The translations under genes were made by a program, and so were the position numbers. 64,000 bases of DNA from positions 41,550,001 through 41,614,000 of the forward strand of contig NC_083711.1 of NCBI RefSeq assembly GCF_033118175.1, read 5' to 3'. Origin of the DNA: Dama dama (taxonomy: Eukaryota; Chordata; Mammalia; Artiodactyla; Cervidae). Positions 61,329-64,000 of the stretch are shown piece after piece; the first letter of the stretch is position 1, and every line of letters begins with the position of its first letter. The notes under the pieces were generated by a model that saw only the letters and a program-made list of their open reading frames with translations, searched no databases and was not told the origin of the DNA.

Positions 61329-61380
61329 CATATATATATACATATATACATATGTATATATGTATATATATATATATATG
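61329..61380. repeat. TA/CATA-rich microsatellite
   Basis: Alternating TA with CATA and GTATA interruptions. It lies 60 bases after the exon 12 donor and is likely length-variable. Confidence 0.92.
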
Positions 61381-62031
61381 GAATAAATTGCTGAAAATGA
61401 TAGTGACAACCTCTATTATGATGCCCGTTAGATAATCAAAGTTTTAAGAAAATTGACTTGGTTGGGACTAAATTGTAAAAGGAAGATTGTAAAATTACAT
61501 CTTTATCTTGTAGCATCCAAATGTTGATGGTTTATATTTTTAAAATAAGTTTGTGTAATTTTCTTCAGTTTTTTTATTCAGACAAGATTCACATTAGTTA
61601 AAACAAAAATTTGAAGGCTCTAAAGTGAGACATAAATAAAATTGGTATAGACAGAAACATTCATTTCTTTATTTAAAGCAACCTCCATCTACTATAAGAC
61701 CAAAGACCTTCTCTCTCTTACATAGTACTGTCCTCTCAGAACCTAAGCATGTGATATAATGCCTAAATAGTCTCAATCCAGAGATAACATTGCTTATCAT
61801 AACTTGTTTACATACATATATACATGTATAAGATATATTTAGATATAAATTCAACTGTTTATATTTATAAAAATTGTTTTAATAATTTCAATACATATTA
61901 TATTCAAAGAAATTCAGAAGTTATGTGGAATACAAGACTCCGTCAATCATCATCACTACAAGGATGAAAAAAAAATAAAAAATCAAGACATAGACCCTAT
62001 TCTCAGCGTGCTTTTAGCACTATGTAGATAA

Positions 62032-62056
62032 GGATAGATAGATAGATAGGTAGATA
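62032..62056. repeat. (GATA)n microsatellite
   Basis: Five or six GATA units with one GGTA interruption. Confidence 0.9.
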
Positions 62057-62921
62057 AAACAAATACCATAATTCATAATCATGGAGAAAATTCTAATTTT
62101 TGTATGAATGAGAAATTATATTCTTTATTTGAATATTTGTGAGACAAATAAAGGTTTTAGTAGCAATTATTTTCATAGACATATTTCAAAAACAAACAGT
62201 TTACAACTCAGGTAATTAAAATATTTAATAGTATTCTTTTAAAGTTTAATAAATATCCCTTTTAAATTATTGCTTTTTTGAATATTACTAGACATTAAAT
62301 TTTTATATATCTATGTATATATGCATACATCTGTCTAGATATCATCTATCTATTGTATAAACTGTATATTTCTATTTTAATCCAGACAGATTGGAAACTT
62401 TTCTAAATCTAGTACTCTGAATTTATCTCCTATTACTTTCAATTTTATGACCTAAAACTCAAGGTTGGGTAAAAAAACATATACCCAGTAAATATTTTTG
62501 ACTAATGTTGAACTATTTTTTATAATGAAAGACTCAAGTTACCTTATTTGAAGTAATTAATAAAGCACATGAAAACAAAAAGGAAGAATAAACATTCAGT
62601 CAAGCCAATAAACATGAGAAACAGCCAGAGGATCCTTTTTATTTTGTTATTCTTGACCTTAAAGTTTCTGAGAAGGAGTTTGTCTCCTCAAAAGACCAGC
62701 AAAGTTCTGGTTTTGAACCTGAAGTTAAAGAATATTAGGCAACTTCTTGCTACAAAATACTGTAGCTACTATCCTATTTTGCTTTACTCTTGTGTATCTT
62801 GTTAGGCTTGTGTACTTAAAACCAATATATAGACTCTACAGCTCAGTATATGAAAATGTGATCAAGATATGTCTAAGGAAATAGCAACACATCTCAACTA
62901 TACATTTAAACTGTTTCTCAG

Positions 62922-63131
62922 AAACATGATGCCCAGTTTACAGTTATCCAGCTGGTAGGGATGCTTCGAGGCATAGCATCTGGCATGAAGTATCTCTCAG
63001 ACATGGGCTATGTTCACCGAGACCTTGCTGCTCGCAACATCTTGATCAACAGTAATTTGGTGTGTAAGGTTTCTGATTTTGGACTTTCACGGGTTCTAGA
63101 AGATGACCCAGAAGCTGCTTACACAACAAGA
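62922..63131 (+). CDS. EPHA3: EPHA3 exon 13 (catalytic loop, DFG and activation loop)
   Basis: This 210-base exon follows acceptor CTGTTTCTCAG and ends AGA before donor GTGAGT; it is phase 0 at both ends, exactly 70 codons. It begins KHDAQFTVIQLVGMLRGIAS and contains the catalytic loop YVHRDLAARN (catalytic Asp about 746), the metal-binding DFG, then LSRVLEDDPEAAYTTR with the activation-loop tyrosine (about Y779). All catalytic residues are intact. This is the last EPHA3 exon in the window; the GGKIPIRW segment and the remaining C-lobe, SAM domain and PDZ-binding tail must lie beyond 64000. A Bov-tA SINE lies about 100 bases downstream. Confidence 0.98.
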
Positions 63132-64000
63132 GTGAGTAACTTGTTTTCTTTTTTTATTCTTTTATATGTAACAACTTGCTTTATGTTGACTAACAAATAA
63201 ATAGAAGTCACATCCCAAAATGCTTTGTCGATTATGTGTGCATGCTTGGGTGCTTAGTCATTTCAGTAGTGTTAGACTCTTTGCAAACCCATGGACTGTA
63301 GCCAGCCAGGCTCCTCTGTCCCTGGGATCCTCCAGGCAAGAATACTGAAGTGGGTTGCCACGCCCTGCTCCAGGGGATCTTCCCGACTCAGGGATGGAAC
63401 CCATGTCTGCTGCATCTCCTGCATTACAGGCAAATTCTTTACCACTGAACCACAGGGGAATCCCTTTGTCAACTGTATCTTCCCCAAATGAGATTTATCC
63501 TTTAAAAATAAAATATTGTTGCTTATTCTGGGAAAATAGATGATCACTGTCCATTAAGTGAGTAATGATATTAATTCTGAAATTTCATATGTTGGTTTAA
63601 TGATTTTCCCCAAAAAGGCAGCAAGATTTTCATGCATCTAAATCTTATTTACTCATCTTTTCATCATGGTTGCCTTTATATATGAAAATAAAAAGTGATA
63701 ACAAACTACATGGAAAGCAATTAGGCAATTAATGTACCAAAATCTTCATTAGCCATGAGAATGAAAGATTTTTTTAAAAAGACAGTCAACTTCTGCTGTT
63801 TTCTTGTTAATTCTAGAAGTTTATCCCTGATTAAACAAACAAAAGATTCTCATTCTTTTCAGGCATCATGAATCTCAATAGCTATTAACCTCTAAGGTTA
63901 TGGCAACTTATGTCACTCTAAAAGAGTTCAATATGCAAGGTTGAATTTCATCTACAAGTAAAACTAGTGATAGAACCACATAAGAAGCTGAGGGCCCCAG
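63132..64000 (+). other. EPHA3: EPHA3 intron 13, first part
   Basis: The intron continues beyond the window. Apart from one SINE, no feature is recognised. The next exon, expected to start with the GGKIPIRW segment, is not present. Confidence 0.8.
63230..63463 (-). mobile_element. Bov-tA SINE, antisense
   Basis: The complement has the tRNA-like head near 63462 (GGTTCAGTGGTAAAGAATTT) and the tail ending GTGTGCATGCTTGG at the left. A short CTTTGTC repeat at 63223-63229 and 63464-63470 may be its target-site duplication. The element lies only about 100 bases after exon 13. Confidence 0.88.

Larger units (their letters stand above)
61270..62921 (+). other. EPHA3: EPHA3 intron 12
   Basis: This 1.65 kb intron has no recognised transposon. 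It contains a TA/CATA microsatellite (61329-61380) shortly after the exon 12 donor and a GATA run (62032-62056). Confidence 0.85.

Overview
The window is a piece of a ruminant nuclear genome, most likely a bovid. The evidence is the large number of BovB (RTE-type) LINE fragments and tRNA-derived Bov-tA SINEs, together with artiodactyl-type L1 3' ends. It is AT-rich intronic DNA. There are no bacterial, phage, CRISPR or operon features. Nothing here supports an undescribed biological system; the noteworthy items are details of one known gene and of transposon layering.

The only gene I can support is EPHA3, an Eph receptor tyrosine kinase, on the + strand. Eight consecutive internal coding exons are present at 26506-26630, 29433-29595, 38531-38633, 39341-39408, 44920-45045, 51329-51514, 61208-61269 and 62922-63131. 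All have AG acceptors and GT donors, and their phases join without a stop. Together they give 1043 coding bases for about residues 436-782 (human numbering from memory): second fibronectin III domain, transmembrane helix, juxtamembrane tyrosines, kinase N-lobe, catalytic loop, DFG and activation loop. The 5' exons (signal peptide, ephrin-binding, cysteine-rich and first FN3 domains) lie upstream of the window. The distal kinase lobe, SAM domain and C-terminal tail lie downstream. I number the exons 6-13 by the usual 17-exon Eph gene layout.

Layout: 1-26505 is the 3' part of intron 5, with three BovB copies plus one adjacent copy, an L1 3' end, several Bov-tA SINEs, a candidate old LTR and simple repeats. 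26506-29595 holds exons 6-7 around a short intron. 29596-38530 is intron 7, containing a nested Tigger/L1/BovB stack, a GC-richer island and a MER5A-like element split by a BovB tail. 38531-39408 holds exons 8-9 close together. 39409-44919 is intron 9, mostly unique sequence ending in two SINEs. Exon 10 and intron 10 (to 51328) carry SINEs, MIRs and a BovB tail. Exon 11 is followed by the 9.7 kb intron 11 with two antisense BovB copies. Exons 12-13 lie near the right end.

Many young insertions have target-site duplications that can be read directly, so their boundaries are good to a few bases. Older repeats (MIR, MER5A-like, Tigger-like, L1M, LTR-like) were identified from remembered consensus sequences, and their ends are approximate.
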